A stretch of 64,000 nucleotides of DNA from Unio delphinus (lineage: Eukaryota > Mollusca > Bivalvia > Unionida > Unionidae): contig JAQISU010000026.1 in NCBI GenBank assembly GCA_029339505.1, positions 2,509,501 through 2,573,500 on the forward strand. Direction: 5' to 3'. The position numbers and the translations under genes are program-made. The first letter of the stretch is position 1; every line of letters starts with the position of its first letter. This document shows, one piece after another, positions 1 through 8,545 of the stretch. The notes beneath the pieces were generated by a model. That model had not been told where the DNA came from. It did not search any database and saw nothing but the letters and a program-made list of their open reading frames with translations.

Positions 1-250
1 ACGTACTAAATTGGAAACAGAGCAAAAAAATACCTTTGATCCAGAGAAATCTGACACGTTGGTTAATTTTTGTCACTTGCCTCTTGTGAATTTCACGACA
101 CAAAAGTTCTACAGTCACCCATTGCGATTTTTCTTTAGCAAGACCCTGCCAAACGTCCTTGTAGATCTTCTCTTGCAATTCGTGTGGTAATCCTTGAATA
201 TAATGTTTTAGAGAGGGTTTATATACTGGTCTAGGTGTGTTACACGACAT
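1..250 (-). CDS. Partial ORF running off the left edge, unknown
   Basis: An ATG at 250 opens a minus-strand frame with no stop for 83 codons to the window edge. It starts 12 bases after the stop of the BIR gene on the same strand, the tight spacing typical of this block. The product is rich in Lys, Gln and aromatic residues and has an LPHELQEKIYKDVW stretch that loosely recalls the start of an F-box, but I do not recognise it. An AAAG/GTATTT sequence near position 20 could be a splice donor. A TATA-like string at about 216-224 lies inside the frame, so it may be chance. The true end lies outside the window. Confidence 0.5.
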   Translation of the reverse strand, partial: MSCNTPRPVYKPSLKHYIQGLPHELQEKIYKDVWQGLAKEKSQWVTVELLCREIHKRQVTKINQRVRFLWIKGIFLLCFQFST

Positions 251-262
251 GGAGCAGTAGTG

Positions 263-811
263 TCACTTCCAATCACTAGGTCCTACTAAAGGTAGGTATT
301 GACAATTCGGAGACCATCGAGCATGTTCCAAGTAAGCGGAATCTTTCTCTTCCCACTCGTAAATGGATACACCACAACTGAAACACTTGACTTTATCTCC
401 TTCGCCCAAGTAGAAAAATCCAGCTCTGGCTAATTCTTCAGGAGTTGGTCCAGGCAGATATTTTGGCCATTTATCTTTGAAGGTTTGGAATCGACTTTTA
501 AAGTGACAGTATTCAGGCAAACTCGTCGGGAACGAATATTCGACTCTCCTCACTTCTGTTCGATGCAGGTACGGTGAAATTCCTAGGAGTCCACGATAAC
601 GTGTCGCACCGCTTTCGCATCCCTCAGGTTTGACACCCACAGCATCACTTTCCAGGGTAGATATAGGGGTAGTAGTCATAGCAAAGTTCCCACGATATCC
701 TGCTGAATCGCTAATGTCACAGCGCCTGGCATCACTACAATCGTAAGGTTTAGCATCGCACTCCACTTGAGAATTCCCAAATTTGAATGATGTCTGTTTA
801 AATGGATTCAT
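263..811 (-). CDS. Single-BIR-domain protein (IAP-like)
   Basis: This 182-residue protein has a C-terminal baculoviral IAP repeat (about residues 105-175). The zinc ligands show the canonical spacing C-x2-C-x16-H-x6-C (CFSC, then H, then C), preceded by the usual RF..F..W start and AGFFYLG core. BIR domains bind caspases or their activators, and DNA viruses commonly carry them to delay host cell death; that role here is inferred. There is no RING or second BIR. The first 100 residues are Cys/Ser/Thr-rich and unrecognised. The start is set by an ATG 60 bases downstream of a TATA box (870-876) lying within the 3' end of the polymerase gene. The frame is intact. It could be a captured host gene, but the compact setting between viral-type genes argues it belongs to the element. 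Confidence 0.85.
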   Translation of the reverse strand: MNPFKQTSFKFGNSQVECDAKPYDCSDARRCDISDSAGYRGNFAMTTTPISTLESDAVGVKPEGCESGATRYRGLLGISPYLHRTEVRRVEYSFPTSLPEYCHFKSRFQTFKDKWPKYLPGPTPEELARAGFFYLGEGDKVKCFSCGVSIYEWEEKDSAYLEHARWSPNCQYLPLVGPSDWK

Positions 812-845
812 CTTCTTTTTGCTTGGCTGTGTTAGTCACAATGAA

Positions 846-3800
846 CTATTGGTCTTGGACAATGTCCCTTTTTATATGCTGCCCAATTTCGACGTGACCG
901 TACGGTAGAGTGAAGTGATTGGGAAGTCGTACTCTCTTTTGGTACACGATTTGGTAGACTTTTTCCAAAGGTCGGCTAACAATTTGGTGTGTGGGTAAAC
1001 GGACAATCTTGTGCGGTTCGTGGGTAGTCACTTGAAACGTTTCATCCTGTCCCGACTGCAATGCTTCTTGTAGCACGTCAAAGTTCACCACTTGACTGGT
1101 GCGATAATTAAGAGTCAATCCTTTCACTTTACATTCAGTGTGCATTTTTCCTTGTGGGTCTCGGTATTCGTAGCCGTAATTTTTAGGACCGCCACTTGCA
1201 AAACATAGAATCTTGTCGTCGGGATGTTCATCGGTCCAGGCTCCTAAACGGTCTCCTTCGATGGTAGGGTTACACTGGTTCGGTCGGTGAATGTAAATGC
1301 AACTGTCCGTGTCAAAATACAACACACGATCTCCTAACAGTTCTAACACTTCGTACAATTTTAAGCGAGCGTGGGCTGTCACGTAAGCCGCAATGATGAC
1401 ATTTCCAAATGTGTCGGCTTCTACAAAGTCTAGTTCTTCTTCGTAATTGACTAAGATCAAGTCCTCACGAATGACGTCCACGTGTTTGATGACTTTGGTT
1501 GGGTTGTGAATCATCTGGAAGTAGCGAGACGGCTCGGACAAATACTCCGTCTTGGGTAAAGACGGACGTTGTGCCATTTTACCCCACAAACAATTGAGCA
1601 TCACTTTGGCAAACGATCGCCTTCCTTCATTTTTCTCGATGTGGTCTAAAGTGATACCTTCCTACTCCCAATATTTTTCTTTGAATATCTTTTGGTCTTC
1701 GGGAGTGTGACACCAGGAAGGATAGCCACTAGCTTCTTGTTTTAGTTTTAAAAAAGCATCCACGTAGTCTGCAAAAATACCTTTCTGTCTCTCGTCGCCC
1801 TTGCAGTATTGTTGTGTTTTGGGAAAGTGGTAAATTTCGTACACTTCTAACAGTTGATATCCCAGGTCCAGAGCTTTAAACAATTCCACGCTCACCCACG
1901 TTCCTGTCAAGGCACGTTCTTCCTGAGTGTGATGACAAGGTTGGTCTTGGTTGCACGTTTCGGCACATGTGCGACACAAAGGAAACATCAGTTTTCCTTG
2001 GCAATGGTGAGGTAATACGGGATGGTACAAGTCTGTGGGTGGTAAGACTTTACACTTGATCAATCCTTCGTACTGTCGAATGTGGTCCAAATCAATGTGT
2101 TCTGTCATCAATTCTGGATGCCCTACGGGAAAGTGACAATATTTGCACACGTAAGGATACAACGAACACACGTCCAAGTATTTGATTTCTTCTCCCTTCT
2201 CCTCGTCCGCTTGGTACAGCAAACAAGTAGCATTCGTTCGTCCTCCGTACAAACTATCCCGAGGGTTCAGGGGGTCCACCCACTTGTAACTTTCTACGAT
2301 GCGTTTAAACTCGGGATCAGTTTTCAAACGCTGATCGTACTCGTGTTCCCACATTTCCACCACCTGGTATCCTTGCTGTTCTAACTTCAAACGTCGCTGA
2401 CACGTGGTCTGGTACAAGTCTTCCATGGTTCGTTGTAAAAACTGATTTTTGGTGTCTCGTTGAGGGTAACATAGGGGACATCCGTGAAATAAACATCCGT
2501 TAAACTCGTACACAATCTGAGGGTTTTCTAAGTCCCAACCATCTACCGAATACGTTCCGATGGTCTTTTCGCCTCCTCCGTTGCGAGCGTGTTGGATCCA
2601 TTTGTCTTCCTTGTCGCACAAGTAATGGAGCCAGCGTAAGGCTTTGACCGAGTATTGACGTTTGACAAAATTTGTCGTTTGAGGACTGATGACCGCTAGA
2701 GTATTTTCAGGCATAAAGCGTTTTCGGTACACTAAGGAACACGCTTTGGCGATGGTACAAGCTTCTTTCAAAGGATCGATCCCTCCGTATTCCATGAACA
2801 ATTCTCGAAATTTTCCACAGCAACGTCGTAAAATGTCCACGTCAGATCGACAGTACTTTAACATTTCTTCTTGAAAGTCAAAAGGGTCCGAGGCGTGAGT
2901 CTGGTACCAAGCATAGAAAGCTTCTCGTTGTTCGGTGCGCATGTTGTCGGGGTCGTAGTCGTCAGCCTCCGGCAAATGGGGTAGAACGGCATGTTGATTG
3001 GCTTTGGTATTAAAAAAGTGTGGAAAATAACCTTTAGCCATTTCTGTCATTCCAAACGTTTTAGGCATGCGACTTAATGGCATGGCCAAGTAACACATCG
3101 AATCTTTAAACTGTACTTGTCCTACTTGCATAGAAATGATTTTGACTCCGTTTAAAGTCACTTGAGGCCGTTCGGTACTTTGTTCCGCATAGTATCTGAG
3201 CAGAAATTGCCCATCGTATCCCGAGAAATTGTGAGCCATGACCGTGGCATGGCGATGACACTCTCCGTAACGTTCGATGTCTTCTGGACTCCACGTTTCG
3301 TCGATGGGATTTAGGATCCATTGGGCAAAATCGGCTAGCGTATTTGACCCTCGAAAGATTTTTTCACGTCCTCCAGGAATCTTGCTGCAGTAAGGGCAAT
3401 GACTAAAGATAGGTTCTTGGATGCACTGCTCGCACGCACGGTGAGCCACGCAGAAATTGGGAATGTGAATACCGGTCTCTTGCATGCATTCGAAATCAAA
3501 AAAGATAAAATTCCCTTTCTTCTGGGTATCTTTTGGTTGGGGTTGATATTTTTGAATGAAGCATTCGTGCTCCAAGTCCACAATTTGGCGACAAATGTGA
3601 CATCGTTTCTTCCCTCGACAAACGTGAAACTTGGCATTACTAGTACGTATGCCTTGTCCACAAGTAGGGCACAATCTCAGCAGTTGACAAGCACTTTTCT
3701 GCTGTGAACCTTGCATCCTCAAATGTTGTTGGTAACAGGTAAGACTGACAAAAGTGCGCTGACACACAAGGCAATGCACTCTTTCTTGTCCTTGGTCCAG

Positions 3801-4916
3801 ACAAGGTTGAGAGGCCAAACATCCCTCACATTTCGATCCACAATGCTTGTGTTGTTCTCGATTGTTATAACCATAGTCACATTTTTCACAGTAGTAACTG
3901 AATTTCAGAAATCCAGTGATACTGGTAATGGTATCAAAATGACCATCGTGATGATAGACGTGAATGTATTTTCCGTCTTTGAAATCGTGGCCTCGAAACA
4001 AAAGAGGTCCACGCACTTCTTGAGGGTGTACTTTCAAAGTGTAATGTGGAGACAAGACGTCTTGCAATTTTTGCATTTCTGGAATGCCGCTAAGGGTGTC
4101 TTTGGATATCCCCGCTTGCTGTAACAGAAGTTCTGCTTCACTTCGTTGTTTGGCTCGGTCCGATCGTTGAATAGTTTTCCAGGCTCTTTTCCATTCTGTC
4201 GTGTCGTTCTTGTTGACATACGTTCGTCCCACGACGACAGCACGGGCTAAACACATCTGGTCTTGAGGATTGTTAATTTGGACGAGGCTTCGCTTCATGC
4301 TGCGAAGGTTGTCGACCAATAATACTTTTTTGCGTCCTGTCCCCTGGGGAAGAGACACGTGGGTCATAAACAGTGTGGCTTTTCCATCGTCAATGTGAAA
4401 CTTGTCGTTGGATTGTTGCACATGTTGAATTTTGTCGATGACTTTGGAAGGTGTTAATTCTGATGGGCTAGTAAACTCGATCCAAACGGGAGACTTTAAA
4501 TTATCGTGATGAATAGAAAGTCTCAAGCGATCGTCTTCTTTGGCTTGACATTGCTGTTTCAATGCAGTTAATACAGAATCCCACACCTCAGTAATGAACC
4601 CTTCTGTATTCTCCAAAGGTACATTGGCCTTGAAATCTTTAAACTTTACGGCATACGTGTAAGCCGTTGTTCTAAATTTTCGAGAGGAACGCTTTTCTGT
4701 CTCTCGAATGTGATAGTAATTTTCAGGGTTTACTAAGGGTGGTGCACTTTGCTTGGACGTGGATTGTCTGGGTGTGGATTCGGGCTCACTCATGTCATCT
4801 TCAAAATCACTGGCATGAATTTGAGCCAAGACTTCAGCTACTGTGCTAGGCGATACATTACGTTTCTGTCTCTTACTGTTTTCTCTTTTCTCCACAACAT
4901 GATGTGGCCTTTTCAT
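846..4916 (-). CDS. polB: Protein-primed family B DNA polymerase, split by one in-frame TAG
   Basis: Two open stretches, 1662-4916 (1084 codons) and 846-1604, are in the same frame and separated by a single TAG at 1662-1664; the codons between the TAG and the ATG at 1604 are also open. Exonuclease motifs are visible: DFEC near residue 474, NFSGYD near 562-566 and YCRSDVD near 687-691. Polymerase motif A (DVCSLYP, near 914) lies before the stop; motif B (LNCLWGK) and motif C (YFDTDS) lie after it. Zinc-finger-like Cys/His clusters sit at about residues 340-450 and the N-terminus is basic. Family knowledge: such polymerases copy linear DNA from a terminal protein and occur in adenoviruses, Polintons, adintoviruses and bidnaviruses. 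All catalytic motifs survive, so the stop may be recent, a sequence error or read through. The start lies about 50 bases from a TATA box. Confidence 0.88.
870..876 (-). promoter_or_regulatory. TATA box for the BIR gene
   Basis: On the minus strand this reads TATAAAA, 60 bases upstream of the BIR ATG. It lies just inside the 3' end of the polymerase coding region (stop at 846). The same TATA-to-ATG spacing recurs for other genes of this block, which supports the call. Confidence 0.6.
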
Positions 4917-5051
4917 CTTGTCTGCAAAAAGTCAAATGACTACCTTTTAAAGACCATAACCCCTATATATTCATGTTCGATCCGTGCATATATATAAAGG
5001 GTTAGTGTCTAACGGTTCAGTATTCCTTTCACTCTCACATTGACCAGAACG
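4917..5051. promoter_or_regulatory. Divergent promoter between polymerase and zinc-knuckle genes
   Basis: The 135-base gap between two divergent ATGs has a TATA on each side. On the minus strand TATATA at 4964-4969 lies about 50 bases from the polymerase ATG. On the plus strand TATATAAAG at 4991-4999 lies 61 bases before the zinc-knuckle ATG. The two TATA boxes are about 20 bases apart, so the two genes probably compete for, or share, one initiation platform. Confidence 0.6.
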
Positions 5052-5498
5052 ATGGAAGAACCTACACAAGTGGAACTTCTCATTAGAGCTTTACGTGGGG
5101 TCATACAAAAGTTTTCGTCAGACCAGCCGACGGCCTACTCTCCTTCCTATCGAGATAAAAGTCAAGATACTTGCTATATCTGTAAGAAGAAAGGACATTG
5201 GGCTACAGAATGTTCAGATCGTGACAAAAATAAAAAAGGCTACAATAGAGACAAAAGTCAAGATACCTGTTATTATTGTAAAGAGAAAGGACATTGGTCT
5301 CCAAACTGCCCTAAGAAACAACAGGAACAGGAGGAGGAGAAGGAGGAGGAGGAAAGAAATTCTGAACAGGAGGAAGAAGAGGTACCCTCCCCCAAGGAAG
5401 AACCCCGTCACGTTCACAAGAAAAGAAGACGAAACGAAAGTGAAGAGGAAGAAAAAAAAGCTGTGACAGTAAAGAAAATGAAAAAACAGAAAGAGTGA
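5052..5498 (+). CDS. Two-zinc-knuckle (CCHC) nucleic-acid-binding protein
   Basis: This 148-residue protein has two CCHC zinc knuckles (C-x2-C-x4-H-x4-C) at residues 41-54 and 73-86, each preceded by the same RDKSQDTC phrase, so the unit was duplicated internally. A Glu-rich tract (about 90-115) and a Lys/Arg-rich tail with nuclear-localisation-like clusters follow. CCHC knuckles bind single-stranded nucleic acid, as in retroviral nucleocapsids; here a role in packaging or RNA handling is inferred. The ATG at 5052 is preferred over an in-frame TTG at 5040 because it sits 61 bases after a TATA box. A polyadenylation signal lies 83 bases after the stop. The frame is intact. I know no close named homologue. 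Confidence 0.8.
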   Translation: MEEPTQVELLIRALRGVIQKFSSDQPTAYSPSYRDKSQDTCYICKKKGHWATECSDRDKNKKGYNRDKSQDTCYYCKEKGHWSPNCPKKQQEQEEEKEEEERNSEQEEEEVPSPKEEPRHVHKKRRRNESEEEEKKAVTVKKMKKQKE

Positions 5499-5738
5499 AA
5501 CAGAAGAAAACCTATGAACTTTTTTAAAGTGGTCTTGTGTTATGTTATGTTGTGATTTTGAATTGTGACGTTTGTACTAGAATAAACTAAAGAGAAAAAA
5601 CGTAAGTGTCTCTTGGTTTTGATTTGATAGTATAATTACCTACACTCACACATTCCTTCACTCACACGTACATCATGGGTTTTTAAAAAAATAAAGGACT
5701 TTTGAGTTTTCATTGAAATAGGCAATTGACATAGTATT
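5499..5738 (+). terminator. 3' flank with AATAAA polyadenylation signals
   Basis: AATAAA occurs at 5581-5586, 83 bases after the zinc-knuckle stop, and again at 5690-5695. This gene therefore seems to use ordinary polyadenylation, unlike the converging neighbour and the gene at 6675, which end in histone-type stem-loops. No other gene is seen here. Confidence 0.55.
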
Positions 5739-5775
5739 TCTTTTCGAAATAATTGGAGTGGTCCTGAAAAGGACC
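5739..5775 (-). terminator. Histone-type 3' stem-loop plus downstream element
   Basis: On the minus strand, 33 bases after the stop of the 5809-6456 gene, lies GGTCCTTTTCAGGACC (5760-5775). It is a 6-bp stem with a TTTC loop and fits the metazoan histone mRNA stem-loop consensus, including the upstream CCAAC and downstream ACTCC flanks. TCGAAAAGA follows after exactly 12 bases (5739-5747), in the position of the histone downstream element that pairs with U7 snRNA. No AATAAA is seen between stop and stem-loop. Histone-like, non-polyadenylated 3' ends are inferred. Confidence 0.75.
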
Positions 5776-5808
5776 GTTGGTGTTTTGTGTGTTTAAAACA
5801 AAACAAAC

Positions 5809-6456
5809 TCAGAAACGGGATGAAATCCTCTTGAGCTGTCTTAAGCCTTTGCCACGGCCAAGGCCTACTTCGGGACTGGTGGTTCCTGTCAATGATTTGG
5901 TAGAAATCACTAACGGTGGTAAGGTAGACGTAGTCACAGAGAGATCAGGTTGTTTCGCTCGAGAAGGTCTTTTTCTCTTCGGTCGTGATAAAGAAGTCTG
6001 ATACATTTGTTTCAGACTCCTTAACTCAGCTAAAATATCTAAAAGTACCGTCGTAACCGTTTGATTTTCACTATTTTCTTTCTGTCCTTGGTCTTCATTC
6101 TTCTTCTCCGTTGCTGCTGCTGCTACTGTTTCTTCCTGGTGTTTTCTTCTTGCTTCTTCTTCTTCCTGCTGTTGCATAAGAAAAGCTTGTTCTTCTACTT
6201 TCTGTTGTTGTAAAAATCGCTCCAATGCTTCTTTTTGTCTTTGTTTAAAATCATCGACGTGTCCATAAGAAGATACAGAAGGCAACGAAGGTTCCGGAAT
6301 AAATTCTTGCGATGTTAAAAAATCCACAATCTCCCAGTTAAAATCAACTTCTTCTGGATGTAGATTTGTCATGACTTTAGTAGTCACTGTTGGTCCATGA
6401 CTTGCTGTCTCTACTCCTGTCTCACTCCAATTCATTGTCTTCTTACTGTCCGCCAT
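5809..6456 (-). CDS. Coiled-coil protein with acidic middle and basic C-terminus
   Basis: The protein has 215 residues from the ATG at 6456. The ATG 72 bases upstream (6528) is rejected because the TATA box (6507-6512) lies between the two. The central part (about residues 65-125) is Gln/Glu/Lys-rich and predicted coiled coil; a Leu heptad-like stretch follows (LLDILAELRSLKQMY); the C-terminus is basic (RPKRKRPSRAK) and Ser/Thr/Pro-rich, ending GRGKGLRQLKR. A DNA-binding or scaffold role is possible but I do not recognise the family. The mRNA probably ends at the histone-type stem-loop 33 bases after the stop. It is divergent from the 6675 gene across a 218-base promoter. Confidence 0.72.
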   Translation of the reverse strand: MADSKKTMNWSETGVETASHGPTVTTKVMTNLHPEEVDFNWEIVDFLTSQEFIPEPSLPSVSSYGHVDDFKQRQKEALERFLQQQKVEEQAFLMQQQEEEEARRKHQEETVAAAATEKKNEDQGQKENSENQTVTTVLLDILAELRSLKQMYQTSLSRPKRKRPSRAKQPDLSVTTSTLPPLVISTKSLTGTTSPEVGLGRGKGLRQLKRISSRF

Positions 6457-6674
6457 GATTGACAACTCTCTTGAATCGATTGACTGCGCACAGGCGCTAG
6501 TACCTCTATATAGAAAAGGTGACGTCACAGACTGATCTCTTCAGATTGGATGGCTGTGTCTGACTTTTGTAACGCACGTTTGGATTGGTGGATACACTCA
6601 ATCCGTTTCAATCCGCTCTTCCCCTATAAATAACCGCAGTACACGGCATTCGATTCACCTGTTCTCATCAGAAG
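6457..6674. promoter_or_regulatory. Divergent promoter with CRE palindrome and two TATA boxes
   Basis: TATATA at 6507-6512 serves the minus-strand gene (about 51 bases before its ATG) and TATAAATA at 6625-6632 serves the plus-strand gene (43 bases from TATA end to ATG). The perfect palindrome TGACGTCA, a CREB/ATF site, lies at 6520-6527, eight bases upstream of the minus TATA. Repeated CAATCCG-type strings at 6595-6620 and GGATTGG strings at 6546-6582 may bind other factors. Confidence 0.6.
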
Positions 6675-6908
6675 ATGTGGACTAATGTTGAATCGTCAAC
6701 CCTTGTGTCAAGTATGCTGTTTAGGACTGACATACCCATGTATGTCAGATCATCATGGAGTGTCATTCATAGGACGGAGACAGCCTATTGGAAGAGAAGA
6801 GTCTATGTGGAAAGACAAGGTTGCTTGAAGAGAGTTCTCTTCTATGGACCCACAATAAGGAGAAGTTTAAGGAAGAGAAGAAGATCTGTGAGATGTCCTC
6901 TGTGTTAA
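6675..6908 (+). CDS. Small basic protein, unknown
   Basis: This 77-residue ORF begins 43 bases after a TATA box and stops 27 bases before a histone-type stem-loop, so a transcript is well framed on both sides. The product has a strongly basic C-terminal third (RRSLRKRRRSVRCPLC) that could bind nucleic acid or direct nuclear import. I recognise no family. A second ORF overlaps it in another frame (6685-6828), so which frame is translated is uncertain. Confidence 0.5.
   Translation: MWTNVESSTLVSSMLFRTDIPMYVRSSWSVIHRTETAYWKRRVYVERQGCLKRVLFYGPTIRRSLRKRRRSVRCPLC
6685..6828 (+). CDS. Overlapping alternative 47-residue Cys-rich ORF
   Basis: Within the same transcript as the 6675 gene, an ATG ten bases downstream opens a 47-codon frame with Cys at LCQVCC and PCMSDHH, a possible small zinc site. 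It is too short to be secure. It is listed because it shares the promoter and the histone-type 3' end and could be the real or a second product through leaky scanning. Confidence 0.25.
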   Translation: MLNRQPLCQVCCLGLTYPCMSDHHGVSFIGRRQPIGREESMWKDKVA

Positions 6909-6935
6909 CAAGACAACGTTAACATTACACATAAC

Positions 6936-6971
6936 GGCCCTTTTCAGGGCCACTCATAGGTCTCGAAAAGA
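6936..6971 (+). terminator. Histone-type 3' stem-loop plus downstream element
   Basis: GGCCCTTTTCAGGGCC at 6936-6951 is a perfect 6-bp stem with a TTTC loop, 27 bases after the stop of the 6675 gene and followed by AC. TCGAAAAGA at 6963-6971 starts 12 bases after the stem, the same word and spacing as at the other stem-loop (5739-5775, opposite strand). Both match the layout of animal histone pre-mRNA processing signals. Confidence 0.78.
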
Positions 6972-6984
6972 TAGTAGCTTTCAT

Positions 6985-7290
6985 TGCCACCCTTTTTTCC
7001 CTTGTCCCTATACAGACCCGCCATGTTCAATTTCCCTTGACGCTATATAGACCCACTATGTTCCATTTCCCTTGACGCTATACAGGCCCACCCTGTTCAA
7101 TTTCCCTTGTCGCTATACAGGCCCACTATGTTCAATTTCCCTTGTCGCTATAATACCCCAAGCTGTTTTGTCGCTATAGTGCCCCAAGCTGTTTTTGACT
7201 GGATTTTCCCTTGTCGCTATAAATCTTGTCGCCATAGTGCCCCAAGCACTTTTTGACTGGATTTTCCATTGTCGCTATAGTGCCCCATAT
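6985..7290. repeat. Degenerate tandem array with CGCTATA core
   Basis: About nine degenerate units, roughly 28-60 bases each, share TTTCCCTTGTCGCTATA with variable tails such as CAGGCCCACTATGTTCAA, then GTGCCCCAAGCTGTTTTTGACTGG. The array follows directly after the histone-type stem-loop and stops at the edge of the Polinton remnant. It may be a terminal repeat of the virus-like element or a local minisatellite. Confidence 0.65.
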
Positions 7291-7299
7291 TACTACTAT

Positions 7300-7538
7300 G
7301 GATTATAACTATTTTTGTATGATGAGGTAATTTCCCAGTATGAGTGTTTGTCCGTCATAAAATCAGACCACTTTGGTTCAGGTATTGGTGGAGGTAGCAT
7401 CAGGTCATCCTAGCAGTGATCTGATCGCTGACTGATAGATATCCACGTTGTAGTCCGGTGATTTTATTTATATCGCAGCTGACAAAGGTGGTTCGTGGAT
7501 TGTCATGGCGATTTTTGATTCTTTTCCCGTGACATATT
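7300..7538 (-). pseudogene. Polinton penton-gene remnant plus following ORF
   Basis: On the minus strand a short stretch reads DVYQSAIRSLLG-like residues, matching the DIYKSSIRTLLGW stretch of the penton gene in the larger Polinton (near 18790-18835). It is followed by a proline-rich segment (LPPPIPEPK..SDF) that parallels LPPEPKKSDY after that penton. Only fragments remain. Gene order (fibre, two-segment protein, penton) is the same in both elements, which supports common origin. Confidence 0.5.
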
Positions 7539-7950
7539 TTATTCTATGCTGAAATTCATCATTGATCTGTTCGATCTGATAACTGAATTGATCCGAATTC
7601 CAATGCTCTTCCAGGATAATTGGAAATATGCTCGAGCCAATGTTTGTAACGTTATTATATACTCGTGTGGGTTTTTTTCGCTACATGTAGATATTTCCTT
7701 GGCAATTATATTAGGAACACCATCAGTTGTTCCTGCAGCTGAAACACAAATTGTGACAACTCTAGGTGATGATATTGTTATTGTTGATAGCAATACACCT
7801 GTTCCAGCAATAAGAGCTGACACCGAATACACAATTGTATCAATGACAATTACACGTCTGCGATATTTTTATATTTTTATTGTGTACTCATCAACGGTAT
7901 TTTAAGTTTAGTTTACAATTCACGCACTTGATTGTATCGATACAGTTGCA
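7539..7950 (-). pseudogene. Remnant of conserved Polinton protein with two hydrophobic segments
   Basis: The open part (about 97 codons, stop at 7539) includes VYSVSALIAGTGVLLST, a hydrophobic segment paralleled by VYSISSVITGAGIILSS at about 18010 in the larger Polinton. A second hydrophobic stretch follows, then a polar tail (LARAYFQLSW). Upstream codons are shifted and contain a stop. Such proteins recur in animal Polintons; their function is not established. The copy is dead. Confidence 0.5.
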
Positions 7951-8506
7951 CGTTGATTGGAGAGTTCATTATATTACGAGCTTAAATTAATAACAAATTC
8001 TACATACCACTGAGGCGACGCTGATGCTAAATTATCACTGTTGGGTATTATTCTAAATACTTCGGTAGCTCCATTTTCTATTATTGCACTGATATTATTA
8101 ACGCCAGCACTTGATGACACATTAAATTGTACAGATGAAATTACCGTTATTCTATATATACCTCGAACAGCTGCAGTACCTTGGACAGTGTTATTTTGAC
8201 ACGGCCAAGAAAAAATCCCCACTGTATCGAGTACAGTTATTGATATTATGTTTATGTGGTATGTTAACCTTGTCAAGCCTTTCAGTAATAGCATGAAAAT
8301 CACTTATAACATTATCTTGTGTTTTCTTCATCGTCTCAATGCTCGTCTTTGCTATCAGAAAATTTCATGACAACGGTCAACTGAGTACCAAAAGAAATAA
8401 TCTGCGATTGTATCAATTTTTCAATAATTTTTACGAAGATTTGCAAACGCGCTTACATGAACGTCATACTCGGCCCGCAACGTTGATAATGTATTGTCTA
8501 CAGTTC

Positions 8507-8508
8507 TG

Positions 8509-8545
<37 letters not shown>

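Noticed and set aside
858..868. GGACAATGTCC palindrome as a third histone-type stem-loop
   Set aside because: Stem and loop sizes do not match the histone consensus and there is no TCGAAAAGA downstream.
3106..4243. Several small ORFs on both strands within the polymerase
   Set aside because: Shadows of the PolB coding frame with no motifs of their own.
5095..5466. 123-codon basic ORF overlapping the zinc-knuckle gene
   Set aside because: It is the other-frame shadow of a Lys/Glu-rich gene; the zinc-knuckle frame has the motifs and the TATA-spaced start.
6456..6528. N-terminal extension of the coiled-coil gene to the ATG at 6528
   Set aside because: The TATA box at 6507-6512 lies between the two ATGs, so transcripts would start after 6528.
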